Assembly (NCBI GenBank): GCA_033557465.1
Contig: CM066033.1
Coordinates: 16,741,080-16,805,079 of the forward strand
Length of the DNA stretch: 64,000 nucleotides
Source of the DNA: Ichthyophis bannanicus
Lineage: Eukaryota > Chordata > Amphibia > Gymnophiona > Ichthyophiidae
Reading direction: 5' to 3'
Positions 44,026 to 56,240 of the stretch are shown here, one piece after another. The position numbers were made by a program, and so were the translations under genes. The notes below the pieces were generated by a model. It saw only the letters and a program-made list of their open reading frames with translations. It did not search any database and was not told where the DNA came from. The first letter of the stretch is position 1. Each line of letters begins with the position of its first letter.

Positions 44026-44617
44026 CAGAGGCCACCAGTAAGCACCCTCACCCTTCTTAGAAAAAAGAAGAATTAAACAGCCCCTTGGTTGGGGGCTACC
44101 GTGGCCGCTGATTGTCCTGGTGGATTCGCTCTTCCTTCAATCCCTTCCCGTAGCTTCACTTTCAGGTTCGTCTCTAGTCCAGTACATTGAGCGGAAAATT
44201 GAGGGGAGCAGAGAGCCTAAACCATCTGCAGGCCTTGGGGAGACTCAGGTGGGGGGGGGGGTGGGCACTTGCGGGGGGGGGGCCATTCCCTGGTCGGAGG
44301 GTGCCTCGACAATGCTTAACCATTTGCTCTAAGGCATGAAGCCTGGAATAGACAAAACAAAAAAAAAAAAAAAAAAAACAAAAAAAAAAAAAAAATAAAA
44401 AAAAAAAAAAACAAAAAAAACACAAAAAATTGCCTCAAAATGGAATTTCTGTAAAGGTTTCCGCGAAACAGGGTGTGGGGAAATAGGACATGAACCACGA
44501 GAGATGCTTTGTCACCCCCGTGACTGATTGACTGCATTGCGGCAAATACAATTCTCAGCTGTGGCCCATACTTATCCTCCTGCACTATCCAGTCCATCAC
44601 TGCTGTTAAACTATCTC
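43011..44617. other. Unresolved GC-rich and A-rich region
   Basis: Holds a GC-rich block (43370-43800), a pure A-run of 34 at 43990-44023, G-runs near 44250-44282 and an A-rich stretch at 44359-44431. Possibly the leader of another retroelement. The 200-codon minus-strand frame 43237-43839 is Lys/Ala/Pro-rich and unrecognised; I do not call it a gene. Confidence 0.4.
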
Positions 44618-44765
44618 CAGGACAAGCAGAAATAAGTCCTTCACATATGGGACGTCGGAACCGACGGAGCCCTGCGCGGGAAAGCTCCCCAGCTTCCGAT
44701 AATGGAAGCTTTTGGGACCTCCCACTGGGCACATGCGCGCTGCCTTCCCGCCTTCCTGAACGCCG
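44618..44765 (+). repeat. DIRS left inverted terminal repeat
   Basis: Starts CAGGACAAGCAG. It is complementary to the right end over CGTCGGAACCG, GGAGCCCTGCGCGGGAA, GCTTTTGGGACCTCC and GCACATGCGCGCTGCCTTC. The right copy carries about 45 extra bp next to its terminus. Confidence 0.9.
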
Positions 44766-44999
44766 CTCCTCAGTTTCTCTTTTTCCCGCGAGCCAGCCTA
44801 TGTCGTGTATCCTCTGTCACCCAATCTGAAGAATTGTAAGTTTTTGTTTTGTTTCTTTAGAACCGCGTACCTGCCTTCCCATACCGATCCCGGTATCGCC
44901 GGTCCTTCCCTTTTTCTTTCTTGAAAAATGTATTTCTTTTTCTTTTATTATTTTTCAGCACTTGTCCACTTCAGTTAGGACCGTCTGGCCTACTTGAAT

Positions 45000-45363
45000 T
45001 CTCCACATGGAGAAGCCAGCCCCTGGATTTAAGAAGTGTACCAAGTGTACTGCTGTAATATCAGTCACAGACACCCATGACATGGTGTCTTAAATGTTTG
45101 GGGCGTGACCACTCCATTCCGGACTGCCCCTGCTGCTCCCAAATGTCTAAGCGTGGGCTTCAGAACCCGTGCCAACAAATTCCTGTGCTGTTTGCTTCAG
45201 AGGAATCCAACATCCACAGTCATCCAGGTTCATCATCTCCGATGGCGATCTCAGGTAACCAAACTTTCTGTGGGCAAGTCCGCACAGTGCAACTCTCCTT
45301 CAAAGCATTCGAGAGGCTCTTAGTTTTGAGGACCCGGGGGGGGGGTGGGGGGGGGGGGGGGGT

Positions 45364-45421
<58 letters not shown>

Positions 45422-48400
45422 GCCCCATCCAAATCGCCCCGGCGGGAAGCTCTGCCTTCCAAAACGCCAATTCCAGGGGCTACAGGTTGACATCGATGGC
45501 ACGGCCTCGCCAACGATCCCCTGTTGGACTGCTCTGGGGTACCGGCCCATACCGTTACCGACATCCAGGCAGCCGTTGCGTCTATTGGCAATGACTGTCC
45601 AATCCATGCAGCATTCCGTCCTGGCTTTCATTAAAGCTGCAACGCCATCGGTACCGCTTCCAGCGGTTCCGGGCCCAGTTCCGGTATCGTCCGCCATGCC
45701 GGAACCCAGGCCTTCCCTTTCTACACGCAAATCGGTACCGGTAGGGGCTTTCGCCTCCATACCGCTTTCCGTACCCGGTAGCGCCCGATGTCGCATCCCG
45801 ATCGGTATGCGGATCGTGCGTTGGAGGAAAACTAGAGAATACACCGATTCCTCCTGAGGATTTTGGCTTCCTCTGATGAGTCTGCAGAGCTCTCCCGTTG
45901 ACCTTCCTGAGGAACCTTCTTCTCCAAAAAGGAGAATGTCCTCCTCCAGAGTATTTGTCCTTTCAGGATTTTATTTTAGAAATGTCTAAATGCCTTTCTA
46001 TCACTACATACTCTTAAAGTGAACCAAGGTCAAAAAGATTGTATATTTTAGGATACTCTAAGTCTCCTAAAGAAGCAGTTACTCTGCATATCCATGAAAT
46101 CCTTAAGGAACTATTGATGGATTTATTGGATAACCCTTTAACTCTGTCTACTTATTCCCTTATGTTGGACTCCATGTATCGGGTACCTCCTTCTCCTGGT
46201 TTTCAGAAAACACAATTGCCTCACCACACCATTTTGGTAAAGACTGCAATTAAAATGATCAAGAGTTCTAAAAGGCACTCTTCTACACCTCCAGGAATGG
46301 AATGTAAGACACTGACCTCTTTTGGTAGGAAAATCTTCCAGTCTAGTATAGCTTATAGCCAGGATTAATCCATACACCTCTATATGGGCATGTTCCTAGG
46401 GGAACTTGCCAAGAGTGGGCGGCATTTTGCCCCCTTTATCCCTTGAGCGATAACAGGAGGACGGACTTCCTTTCTGTAGTGAAACAACGTTCAGATGTTT
46501 CTAAGTTCTCCAACAGAGCTGCCTTTGATTCCTTCGAGGGGCCAGCAGAGCTGTCTGCCATTGCTATTGCAGCCAGACGGTCTGGCGGTCGGCTCCAGGC
46601 TTCTGATCTTGTGATACCCTCTCTCGCGCTACGGTTCTACTGATGGCTTACGGAACATCTGCCCCCTTGTACAGGTGAGAACTTAATTCGGATGCCCGAG
46701 TGGCAAGTTTCGACACGCCCACTCAAATGGACGCTGAAAATGCCACCTTAGAGAGACCTTTTCTAAGTCCACATTCTCACTCCCACTAAGAAAAAGTCTT
46801 TCAAGAGGCCCTCTGACTTATAAGAAGGCCTACAGTATCTCCGTTCCAATACTGGCCAGCAATCTTCTCAACCGACCGACCTTCGTTTTGCGGCTACACG
46901 TCCCGCAAGCGAAACAAGCAAGAGCAAAGCCCTGGCACTCGCAGCTACTACAGCTCAACATCTCCACCCCAGGCCCTCATGGGTTTTGACTTGCCCCTAG
47001 AGAACTTGCCATTTCCTGGTTCTGGACCACACCAGAACCCTCTTCACCATGCATGGCCCAAGGTTAGCTCCCTTTGCTCCCAGATGGGAACACAATCACA
47101 ACACGAGCAATGGACGCCTCTCTCTACAATCCCAATCCGAGGCGGGCTTACAAACTTCATTTCTTCCAACCTTCCTCCTCATCACATGGTGAGACCCTTC
47201 AATTCTCCATTCTCCCTCTCCCTAGCCCTGTTGGGTCTGATCGGAGATCTCCTTCTCTGCTTGCACAAGGGTCCATAGAAGAGGTTCCTCCTTCTATCAA
47301 CAAGGGTCAGGTTTCTATCGCTCCCCCCCCCCCTATGTTCTCATTCCAAAGAAGGACAGGGGGATTCGAGACCAATCCTAGATCTGAAAGCGAGAATTGA
47401 AAAAAAAAGCCCCCCAAATTTTTTCTGTACAAAGGAGAAATTCAAAATGCTCTCTTTGGCGGGCATTCTCCTTCCATACCTTCAGAGTCAGGACTGGCTT
47501 TTGTTCTCTAGTACCTGTCAGTATGTCGTATACACCATCTACTCATCCATCCGTCCACACAGAAAAATATCTTCAACATCTTTCTGTTTCAGGGGAAGTT
47601 CATTACCAATACAGAGTACTTTCCCTTCGTCCTCAGCCTCTGCCCCCAAGAGTCTTTTAACCAAATGCATGGCAGTCCGTAGGCCCGCATTTCTCAGAAG
47701 CATGGGGATTTTCGGTATTCCCATATCTGGACGACTGGTCGTCATTCGATCGGTCCAACTCCGGTCGCAGGCCCAGATTTCCCTAGACCGCACAAGGAGC
47801 CTTCTTGCAGTTATCTGGGACTGGTGGTAAACCTTCCCAAGTCTACAACTCAGCCCATACTCAGTCTCTAGAATTTCATAGGGGCCCAAGTTGGACACCA
47901 CCAACTGCGCGAAGAGCCTACCTGTCACACTGGTTCGGGGTCAGCGTCTGCTGGAGCTTGTGCCTCCCAAGCCCAGTCCAGTAGCTTCACTTGACAGCCA
48001 GGGACAATGCTACGCCTCCTGGGCCATCTGCGCCTCGCACAGTACATGTGTGTGCCCTATGCTCGTCTTCATATGAAGAGCAGCTCAATGGACCCCTGGC
48101 CACCCAGTTTGACTCAGGCGTCGGGAGCACTCTCAGACCAAATACAAACCTCAAACCGTCTGTCTTGGTCCCTCCATTGGTGGATTATGTTCCACCAAGA
48201 AATCTGTCTACGTGTTGGGGCTCCCTTTCAGAGCCCCTTGCTACCACCAGCAACGCTCACAACCGATGCCTTCCTGCACCCAATGTGGTGGTTGGGAGAG
48301 CCCATCCGTTCTAATCCGGACTCTCCACTCAGGGCACTTTGGTCCTCCACAGGAGGCCACCCTTATCATATCAACCCTTCCCTGCGAACTGCGAGCCATT

Positions 48401-50160
48401 TACCTTGGCCCCAAACGGGTCTTCTACTACCCTCCTCTGCCCATACGCCGTGACTAGCTCCTGAGTTCAGACAGACAAGTCAGGTGGCCAATTGTTTTTA
48501 CATAACAAACAAGGAGGGACTGGCTCTCCTGCTCTTTGCAACGAAGCTCTCAGATTATGGGCCTTCGCCAAGAGCACCCAAATTCATCTAGCATAGCAGT
48601 GTATCCTTCCAGGAGTTTTCAAAACTCTCGAGCATACAGGCTCAGTCGAGGTCTGCTGCCACGCGATTGTCCCTACACGTGGACCAGATAAGCAGACATC
48701 TTTCAGGAATGGGGGACCCCGGACAGAGACCTCTTTTGCAAGAGTCCGTGGAATGCCAAACTTCCCCGGTTATCTGCTTCCAGGACTCCGTGTCATGAAG
48801 CTCAGGCCACGGACGCCTTTCCCTCCTCCATTGGGGTGGGGTCCAGTCGTTCCTATATGCCTTTTCCACCCCATTTCCGCTGATTCCCCAAGACTCTGGT
48901 TCCAACTCCAGAGAGATTCCCACCCGGCATCTCTATGATCCTCATAGCTCCACGCTGGCCACGGCCCCTCGCCCCCCAAGTGTGGTTTTCCCTCTGGCTT
49001 CTACAGCTCTCCCAGAGGATCCTCCCTGGACTTATGACTGCTGCACCAGACTATTCTGTCTCAGGATGGATGGACTTGTGTGGCACCCAAACCCCAAATC
49101 CCTACATCTCCGAGCTTGGTTACTGCTGTCCCCCCCCCCTCTTCATCATGTCTTCAAGACTTTAAATCCTTTCTCAACCTGTGAAAAGCATATCCTTCAT
49201 GCCTTCCTAGCGCAACGCTTCCACGAGGCGGTCTTATGCTTTCAAATGGAAACGTTTTTTCCAGGTGGGGATGTGCTTCGAGCAGGGCCCTTTGACCCTC
49301 TGGCACTTCCTTTGAATTCCCTCTTAGACTATCATCCTATGCATCTTTCCAATGCAGCGCTTAAGACGAATTCTGTAAGAGGTCCATTTAAGTGCTATTA
49401 TCAGCCTCCCTGAAACACGATGAAATGGACACCTATCTCCTCTCATCCCGAAAGGGAAGGATTAGTCGCCAATCTCTTGTTGCGAAGATTCATGAGAGGC
49501 CTGACTCTCACTGGAACACCCATCCCCTCAGACCCCCCCCCGGTCGTCATGGGATTTGAATCTAGTGCTTGGTCCCATTCTTATGAAGCCAACGCTTTTT
49601 GAGCCCGTTATGTTTTCTACCTCCGGGATCTGAAAGTTTCTTTCCTTTTGAAGGTACATATTCCCTAATTGCCAGTCACTTCCGCTCGCCCGCATCAGCG
49701 AACTGCAGGCTCTAGTGGCTTAATCCACCTTATACCAGGAGAGTTTCATCATGACAAGGTTGGTCCATGTTAGGACCGAATCCCCACTTTATGCCCAAAG
49801 TGGTCTCGCCTTTTCAATCTTAATCAAGAGGTATAATCTACCGGGTTTTTTTTCCGGCTGCCTCATGCATCCAGTGCAGAGAGGAACCTTCATACTCTGT
49901 GATTGTATAAAGAGCTCTAGCCTTTTAACCTTAATAGGACTCAGCCACATCGAAAGTCTTCCTCAACTTTTCGGGTAGGCTTTTGATCCTTCACGATTTT
50001 GGGAGCTTCCAAGTCTCCAAGCGTAGCCCTTTCCAATTGGATTGCTCATTGTGATGTTCCTTTGCTTACTCAGAGTAAAAAGACATTTCTCTGGAAGGCC
50101 ATGTCACAGCTCACAATGTAGAGAGCCATGGCACTTCCTATGGGCTCATCTGCACTCGTT
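45000..50160 (+). pseudogene. DIRS gag, RT/RNase H and tyrosine recombinase remnants
   Basis: Motifs in order: a Cys-rich knuckle near 45085; the RT start VLIPKKDRGIR near 47336 and PILDLK after a 1-nt shift; EKFKMLSLAGILLPYLQ near 47430; GEVHYQYRVL near 47596; the catalytic PYLDDW at 47721-47738; RNase H start TTDAFL near 48258; NKQGGTGSPALCNEALRLW near 48510; then the recombinase region with a SARPHQRTAGS-like stretch near 49690, a frameshifted form of the conserved Arg box before the ELQAL motif. Each motif sits in a different frame from its neighbour, so no long protein survives. Confidence 0.8.
45336..45420. repeat. Poly-G tract, 85 nt with two T interruptions
   Basis: G-run broken only by T at 45346 and 45363, inside the DIRS gag-like part. 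Frames through it are glycine or proline homopolymers and are not genes. Its length may be a sequencing or assembly artefact. Confidence 0.95.
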
Positions 50161-50403
50161 TTTCCATTGATCAGATCTGTCGAGCCGCCCCACCTGTGGC
50201 CTCGGTTCATACCTTTACCAGCCCAGTACTGTTTGGACAAGGACTCCCCGCCGGGATGCCTTGTTTGGCCAGGCTGTCCTCAAACAGCTCGGTTCCATGT
50301 CTTAGACAACTCCCTGCCCACCTTCCCAGGATGGATGCCTGAGATCCATACGAAGATGGCGAACCCTTGGAGGTGGGGATCCTCCCAGGCATCTCAGCTA
50401 GGG

Positions 50404-50486
50404 AGTCCCCATATGTGAGGGACTTATTTCCTGCTTGTTCCTGGAGACCCTCGCTCACGTTTGACTTACCCTGTAACAGGTGATCT
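50404..50486 (+). repeat. DIRS internal complementary region
   Basis: The first part (50404-50450) is the reverse complement of the left terminus (CTCCAGGACAAGCAG...AAGTCCTTCACATATGGG). The second part, CCTGTAACAGGTGATC at 50471-50486, is the reverse complement of the right terminus at 50795-50811 with one base missing. Confidence 0.88.
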
Positions 50487-50636
50487 CTTTGTAACAGCAG
50501 GAATATCTAATAGCGCTTCGTCCTCACAAACCGCACCCCACCTCCCCTAGGAGTTGTAGCTTCTATCTTTCGGATCTGTCGTTCCTGTCCTCTCTCTAGT
50601 GTCTCAGCTATAAACTTCGAAAACATGAGGAGAGCT

Positions 50637-50834
50637 GTTCAGGAAGGTCGTGAAGGCAGCGCGCATGTGCGCGGGAACTAGGAGGTCCCAAAAGCTTTCC
50701 ATTCTAGGAAGGCTGGGGAGCTGATTCCCGCGCAGGGCTCCGGCGGTTCCGACGTACCCAGTATGTGAGGACTAATTCCCTGCATGTGTCCCAAGATCAC
50801 CTGTTTACAGGTAAGTAACTGTTGCTTTGTCCTG
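50637..50834 (+). repeat. DIRS right inverted terminal repeat
   Basis: The inverse of the left terminal repeat, with an additional GATCACCTGTTTACAGGTAAG block before the final TTTGTCCTG. Confidence 0.9.
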
Positions 50835-52985
50835 AATTATTTCATTTTCCTATGTAGAGGAGGAGCCCAGGATAAAACAAATGCTAGACATTCTCCATTT
50901 TCTTGAAGCTTCCCTTCAACCCCTCCCCCCCAACACACACCAAAGATGATGGTGGCAGTGCTCTTCCATAACACCTTTAAAGAGTCATACATAGAATTTA
51001 GGGAGACTCCTATTTTCCACTTGTTAACAAGAAGGTTAATTCTATACACTTGAATCCAAAAGGCATCCCCAGATCTTGAAAAGCCATAGTATCTGTACCG
51101 TTGACTGAAGAAACGCAGAAGGAGAGAAGTGCTGAGAAAGTGATTGAACTGCTAAGCAGTCACCTCTGGACAGCTGCAATTTCCATCAAAGAGGCGTTAT
51201 AAGACCAGGCGCCGTGCAACAGCAATAGGTGGAGCCCATTTACCTTGGCGGTGGCAGGAACACTGGAGGAGGAAGTGCTGGGAGAGATCAGGGCGTGGCA
51301 TGTCCGTTTGCACTGTCCATGGTCACGCACGCTGCAGTGTGCCATCGAAAGGTCCCTAGTGACTAAGAATTTGGATATGTGCAGTGCACGTGGTCACTGG
51401 GCGTGTGCATGGCCGTGGGCTTATGCCAGACATGGGCATGTACATAAGGGGCCAGGACATGCCCCTTTGGAGAGCCAGTGTGGCAATGGAGAGGTGGCGC
51501 AGATGCGCTCCGTTGGCCATCTTGTTGAGGGTATATGATGCCGATCAAGAGGAAATCCAAAGAGAAAAGGCAGGCAATCCAAAATCCCTCACAGAACGGA
51601 CCCTTTGGACACACATCGTTCAGGTAAAGGAGGGTATGATGTGTGGCAGAAGTCCAACCATTTTGAGCATGGGGGAGGTGAACAGCATAAGGGAATTCAC
51701 CTTAATCAAGGGGCATCTGTACTTAGGTGTTGCATTGTCAAAAGGCCAGAGCCACAGTTCAAAGGCAGAAAACAAACCCAGCTGGAAACACAAGTGTCCA
51801 AGAAATGCTGACAGTGTACATAAGGATAGTTTGATTGCCAAGCACGAGGACAACAACCCTCACTTCTAATAACTGCCCCTGATTATTCTGATGTCAGAAG
51901 GCAGGGGGATTACAAACACCCTGGGAGAGCAAGAGGTGGGGTTGGATCCCAGTGAGTATAAACCTTGGTTAAATTATGGAGAGAGCAGTAGGAGTAGGAG
52001 CTGGAGGCAGAAGGAACAGAGGAATCCCCGCGCAGAGGAACAGACTTCAGAGCAGCCAAAGGACGATGCAGGTTGGAGAAGCCCAGAGCAGGATGGCTAA
52101 CTTCTGGAGACAAGCTGAGCTACCCGGGATTGCTGAGAGAGGATTGTTTTCCCTGAATCACTGTTAATGCAACAAAGGTGGGAGCCGAAAGAGCGAGACG
52201 CTTTCAGGCCCCCAGAGAGGTTGTCAGCAGGGCACTCTGATCAACTGGGTGAGTCAGAACCTATGCAATTGCCTTGGTTTTTTTAAGCACTGTCAGAGCT
52301 AGGGTCAGTAAGAAGATATGTTGAGTGGATTTTTCTTATATTGCCAAGCTCGTGACTTGAAGGGTTTAAAAGAGCCTGCCATTGAAAGACCTGTTCCTCT
52401 TTTGCGGAAGGTAACCTCAGAGCTAAGCAGTGAGAGAGTAAATTCCTTTTATGGAAGTGAGGAATTTACTGCAGCATAAGCTAGTGAAGTAAGGCTGTAA
52501 TTCATGCCTCGCTGTGTCAGCTGTGTTGAACTCTACAACGGAGAGAAAGTTAATTGGCTGCTAGAAGTGTATTTCTGCTTTTGCTTCCCGTGTTTTAATA
52601 AGAAAAAGCCTGATATAAGAGTCTTGAGGACCTGTGAATGCTTATTTCATAACCTAAGTTTGGGGTCCTATCACCTGGAAGTGCAGCCTAGAGAGAATTA
52701 TGGCTAGAGTGAAGATAATTTTGCCATAGAAGAAGTAAAGTTTGGTTTTCTATTGCTCTGATTGAACAAAGGACAATGAAAAGTGGCATCTTCTATGTGG
52801 AATTAATGCTAAGCTTCTGCAGTGAAGAGGACTTTAAAAGGCCAATTGTTCTGGTTTTTTTTGCCACCAACTTGCTGCACACTTAAGCAAAAATCTTTAT
52901 AATTTAAAATGTCTGTAATGGTACCGAGGAACCTGATCTGTTCTATTGTGTTCAAAATAAAATTCTTTTTGTGTCTGTCATAAGC
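50835..52985. other. Unresolved region ending in a polyadenylation-type signal
   Basis: No gene recognised. A TATA-like GAGTATAAACC near 51953 and AATAAA at 52956-52961 followed by a T-rich TTCTTTTTGTGTCTGTC could belong to a solo LTR or a terminal exon, but no TG...CA boundary with duplication is found. Confidence 0.4.
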
Positions 52986-54299
52986 CTTACCCTTGGTTTA
53001 ACATGACTACAATCCTTCTCACTCCTAAAGCATAAATATACCACCTTGACTAGCAGAAGGTTCTCAAACCACCATGCCTCAACAACTAGAAGTCCTAGTC
53101 GTTTTGGCGTTTGTGCTTGTGACAATTGTTACAGATATCTGTTCCCAGCTAGTCTTTCTCTAAGGAGGGGGGCATCTTTTATGCGGTTTCCTTGAGGCGT
53201 GCCCCCAGCTCGATCTATCTTGTCTAAACAAATTTTCCTATTGGGGTAATTGACTCTGTTATTTCTGTGGAAGTCTTATTGCCCCACACAGCTTGCATGT
53301 CCCAAACTGGTTGTTTAGGTGCAGAGATAGCATCCCCAGGTTTCTGGAGTTAAGATTTCCTTAATGGACTGTGTGGCAAGTGGTTACACAGACGAAAATG
53401 TTTCTTACAACTATTGTTCCACAGTTTTTCTAACTTTACACAGGAAGCTTTGATTCCAAGCTTAAAAGGGTGGAGGTCCAGTTCGAGTCTGCTCCAGCAG
53501 AAAAGTCTCAACATATTAGTACCTCAGGTGCATATTTCATATTCAGTAGTGTTCATCTGCAATAAAATAGTGTAAAACCCTCCACTATAAAATGGAGGCC
53601 CTAGAGAATAAAGACTAAAAATAGAAATTTGAGATTGTCAAATTTTCCTATTACAAGGTTGCTATCTCCTAAGATTCTTTGTAAAGAAGTATTTCAAAGA
53701 GGTATTTATAGCTCAGCTAATTTGAACACCATATCTCTTTGTCTAAAGGGTTTATTATCTACCTGCTGAGGTTTTATTGGGAGTCCTCTTGGTTCAGACA
53801 ATCGAGCAATTTTGGTGTAAAATCCTGAATCTGGAGTTTGTCTGCATTTCTGGAGGACTCCCAAGCCCTTATATTGTCTCAAGGACTATGCCTTGTTGGT
53901 CACTTTTGTTTTGGAGGATGATACATTCTATGGCTATGGACAAATTTCTTTAACCATAAGTGGGTTTTTGTGGTGGTTAATTACACACTGTTTTTGGGTA
54001 TTTTTGCTAAATCTTTCTCCATATGTGAAGGAAACCGTTTTCTTTTGCTGACACCTAGAGTTTTAGTTTTCTTGGAGGTACTCTTATTTATTTGAAGTTT
54101 CCTTGCAAATGTATGCATTATGATTCCAGAGTATTAGATATAGTTGTCCTTGAGCTTTCGCAATTAGAGAAGCTTCTATCTGGTTAAGGAAGCCACCACC
54201 ACTTTAGATGCAGATGAGGAGGGAGGGTTTTGAAGTCGGCTTATAGCTGACACTTTGGGTTTAATATATTGACATCGATTGTAAGAATGAGGAATTGTC
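52986..54299. other. No recognised feature
   Basis: AT-rich sequence with stops in all frames. Nothing I can name. Confidence 0.4.
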
Positions 54300-54480
54300 A
54301 ATTCCTTTAGCGTCCCTCCAGGCCAGTATAGCAACGAATGGGTTGTCAGCCCCCTCCAGCAGCTGAGTACTGAAAATGACAGTCCTTGCTCTGTGATAGT
54401 ATAAGACAGCTTGCTCCTACACCACCAGCCTCCAGCCTACCAGTCCTCAGCATGGCTGGGGAAGAGCTCCTATTCACTTA
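54300..54480. mobile_element. Fragment related to the DIRS-like terminus at 39590
   Basis: AGCGTCCCTCCAGGCCAGT near 54310 is close to the reverse complement of GGCCTGGACTGGAGGGACGCT at 39600. GCTGGGGAAGAGCTCC near 54455 resembles GATGGGGAAGAACTC near 39765. This suggests another terminal fragment of the same family. Confidence 0.4.
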
Positions 54481-55404
54481 CCAGCCTGGATAGATAAGTG
54501 GATAGGATACCCCTTTTTAGACTCCAAAAAGAAAAAAATGGGGGGGTGAGCTTGGTTTGCTTCTGGCATAGCATTTTACTCTGGCCGGAGACAGCAGAGA
54601 GGGCTGGGAGCACACTACCCACTCCCCCCGCTAGCAAGCAGCGGGAGAGTGAAGGCGGGAGAGTGAAGGCAGGAGATTCAGGCCTGCCTCTGAGCTGGGG
54701 ACTGACAGTGCATATTGCCTGGAGGTGACTTACCTGGGAACCCCAGGTCACTCCCTCCGTTGCCCAGTGGGTTAGCCAGCTGCCTGTACCTACAGGAATT
54801 CTGCCTATCCCCGAACTGACAGATGTCTGAAAGTAAAGGAGGAAGCCACGTTTCTCAGTGATTTTCCTGCTCGCGCTTTCCTTGTCACCGAGGGTGGGGG
54901 GGGGGGGGGAGCAATAGCAGCAGTGAGGTCTCTGCACTTAAGTTTTTGCCAGTGGTCCTGGATCTCCAAGGCCGCGTCTCAAGGTGCTTTGTTGGTGGGG
55001 TGGGTGGCATGTTCTCGGGCCCTTCAACGTGTGTGCAATATGGGGGCAGATGCGGCTTGGGCTCAGTGGGGCTCTGTTGCATGTGCAATTGTCTGAATGG
55101 CTACTGTAGCAGGGCTTCTCAACCATGAGCATGGAGAAGGCTAGCAGCTAGCTTGGAGAGTGAATTTCAATGGCCATTGGATCCTGCGGTTTTGGCAGGA
55201 ACTGTGGCCATTTCACAGTCAGCGGCCATTTCCTCCACTCAACAGAAGAAACAGAGAAGGGCAAAGCTAAGGCCAAGAAGCCGGGGGGGTGGGTGAGGGG
55301 TCAAGTCCAACACCTCAGGCAGGGCAGGGTCCTGCAGAAGGGGCTTGAGAGCATATTTTCCACAGATTTTATACTCTCTCTGCATAGAGCCTACTGCCTT
55401 AAAA
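54481..55404. other. No recognised feature
   Basis: Short frames on both strands, purine-rich stretches and a G-run at 54895-54909. No domain or repeat identity. Confidence 0.4.
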
Positions 55405-56240
55405 GGAAGCATAAGAACATAAGATATGCCATACTGGGTCAGACCAAGGTCCATCAAGCCCAGTATTCTGTTTCCAACAGTGGCCAATCTAGGTCATATG
55501 TACCTAGCAGTTTCCCCAAGAGACACAGGTTCCACAATGCTTGTATTGGTTCAAGCATTGATATCCTGGGTCCCTTCTTAATAATGGTTTATGGACCTTT
55601 TCTCCAGGAACTTGTCCAAACCTTTTTTAAACCCAGCTACACTAACAGCCTTTACTACATCCTCCGATAACAAATTCCAGAGTTTGATTACACGTTGAGT
55701 GAAAAAATATTTTCTTTTATTAGTCTTAAATAGTTTACCCTGTAGCTTCATTGCATGTCCCCTAGTCTTTCTATATTCTGATAAGGTACACAATCGATCT
55801 ACGTTTACCCGGTTGCCGTTCGGCGGTTCATTGAATTGATAGACTTCTATCATATCTCCCCATCAGCTGTGCCTCTTTTCCAGGTTAAAGAGAGCCCTAA
55901 CCTTTTTTAGCCTTTCTTCATAGGATTATGCCTTCCACAACAGGAAAAACAGAAAACAGTACAGTAATCCCCTTTATCTAAAACATTTGTTGGTGGCTTC
56001 TTCTCCTGAACCTTTTCTAAAAAAAATCCTCTATAACATCCTTTTTATAGCATATGGCGACCAGAATTGCACACAATATTCAAGTTGGCGGTGTCTCACC
56101 ATGGTACGATATAGGAGGACATTTATAATGATCTTTTGTTTTATTTTCCAGTCCTTTCCTTATGATCCCTACATTCTGATTTGCTCTCTTGGCCGCCGGC
56201 TGCACACTGGGCCGAGGGTTTTAACATGGTATCCAGAGGC
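55405..56240 (-). mobile_element. CR1-like LINE, 3' part
   Basis: A minus-strand frame 55578-55853 encodes the tail TRGHAMKLQGKLFKTN, KYFFTQRVIKLWNLL and FKKGLDKFLEK, closely matching 1644-1913. Upstream on the minus strand (to about 56240) an older thumb segment continues with a frame-shifted NSGRHML-like stretch. The 3' end near 55405 is again AACATAAGATATGCC. Confidence 0.85.

Larger units (their letters stand above)
44618..50834 (+). mobile_element. DIRS-type tyrosine-recombinase retrotransposon, decayed
   Basis: 6.2 kb with inverted terminal repeats (left 44618-44765; right 50637-50834), an internal complementary region at 50404-50486 and no target duplication, the arrangement of DIRS elements, which are thought to integrate a circular intermediate through a tyrosine recombinase. 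The coding order on the plus strand is gag-like with a Cys-rich CLKCLGRDHSIPDC motif (about 45085), RT, RNase H and recombinase, all broken by frameshifts. CG-to-TG type decay and an 85-nt poly-G tract are notable. Confidence 0.88.

Noticed and set aside
45077..45857. Glycine- or proline-rich open frames on both strands across 45220-45844
   Set aside because: They are produced by the poly-G tract inside a decayed DIRS element, not by coding sequence.
51892..52979. Solo LTR with TG...CA limits
   Set aside because: The possible ends have no matching flanking duplication and the TATA to AATAAA distance of about 1 kb is too long for a typical LTR.
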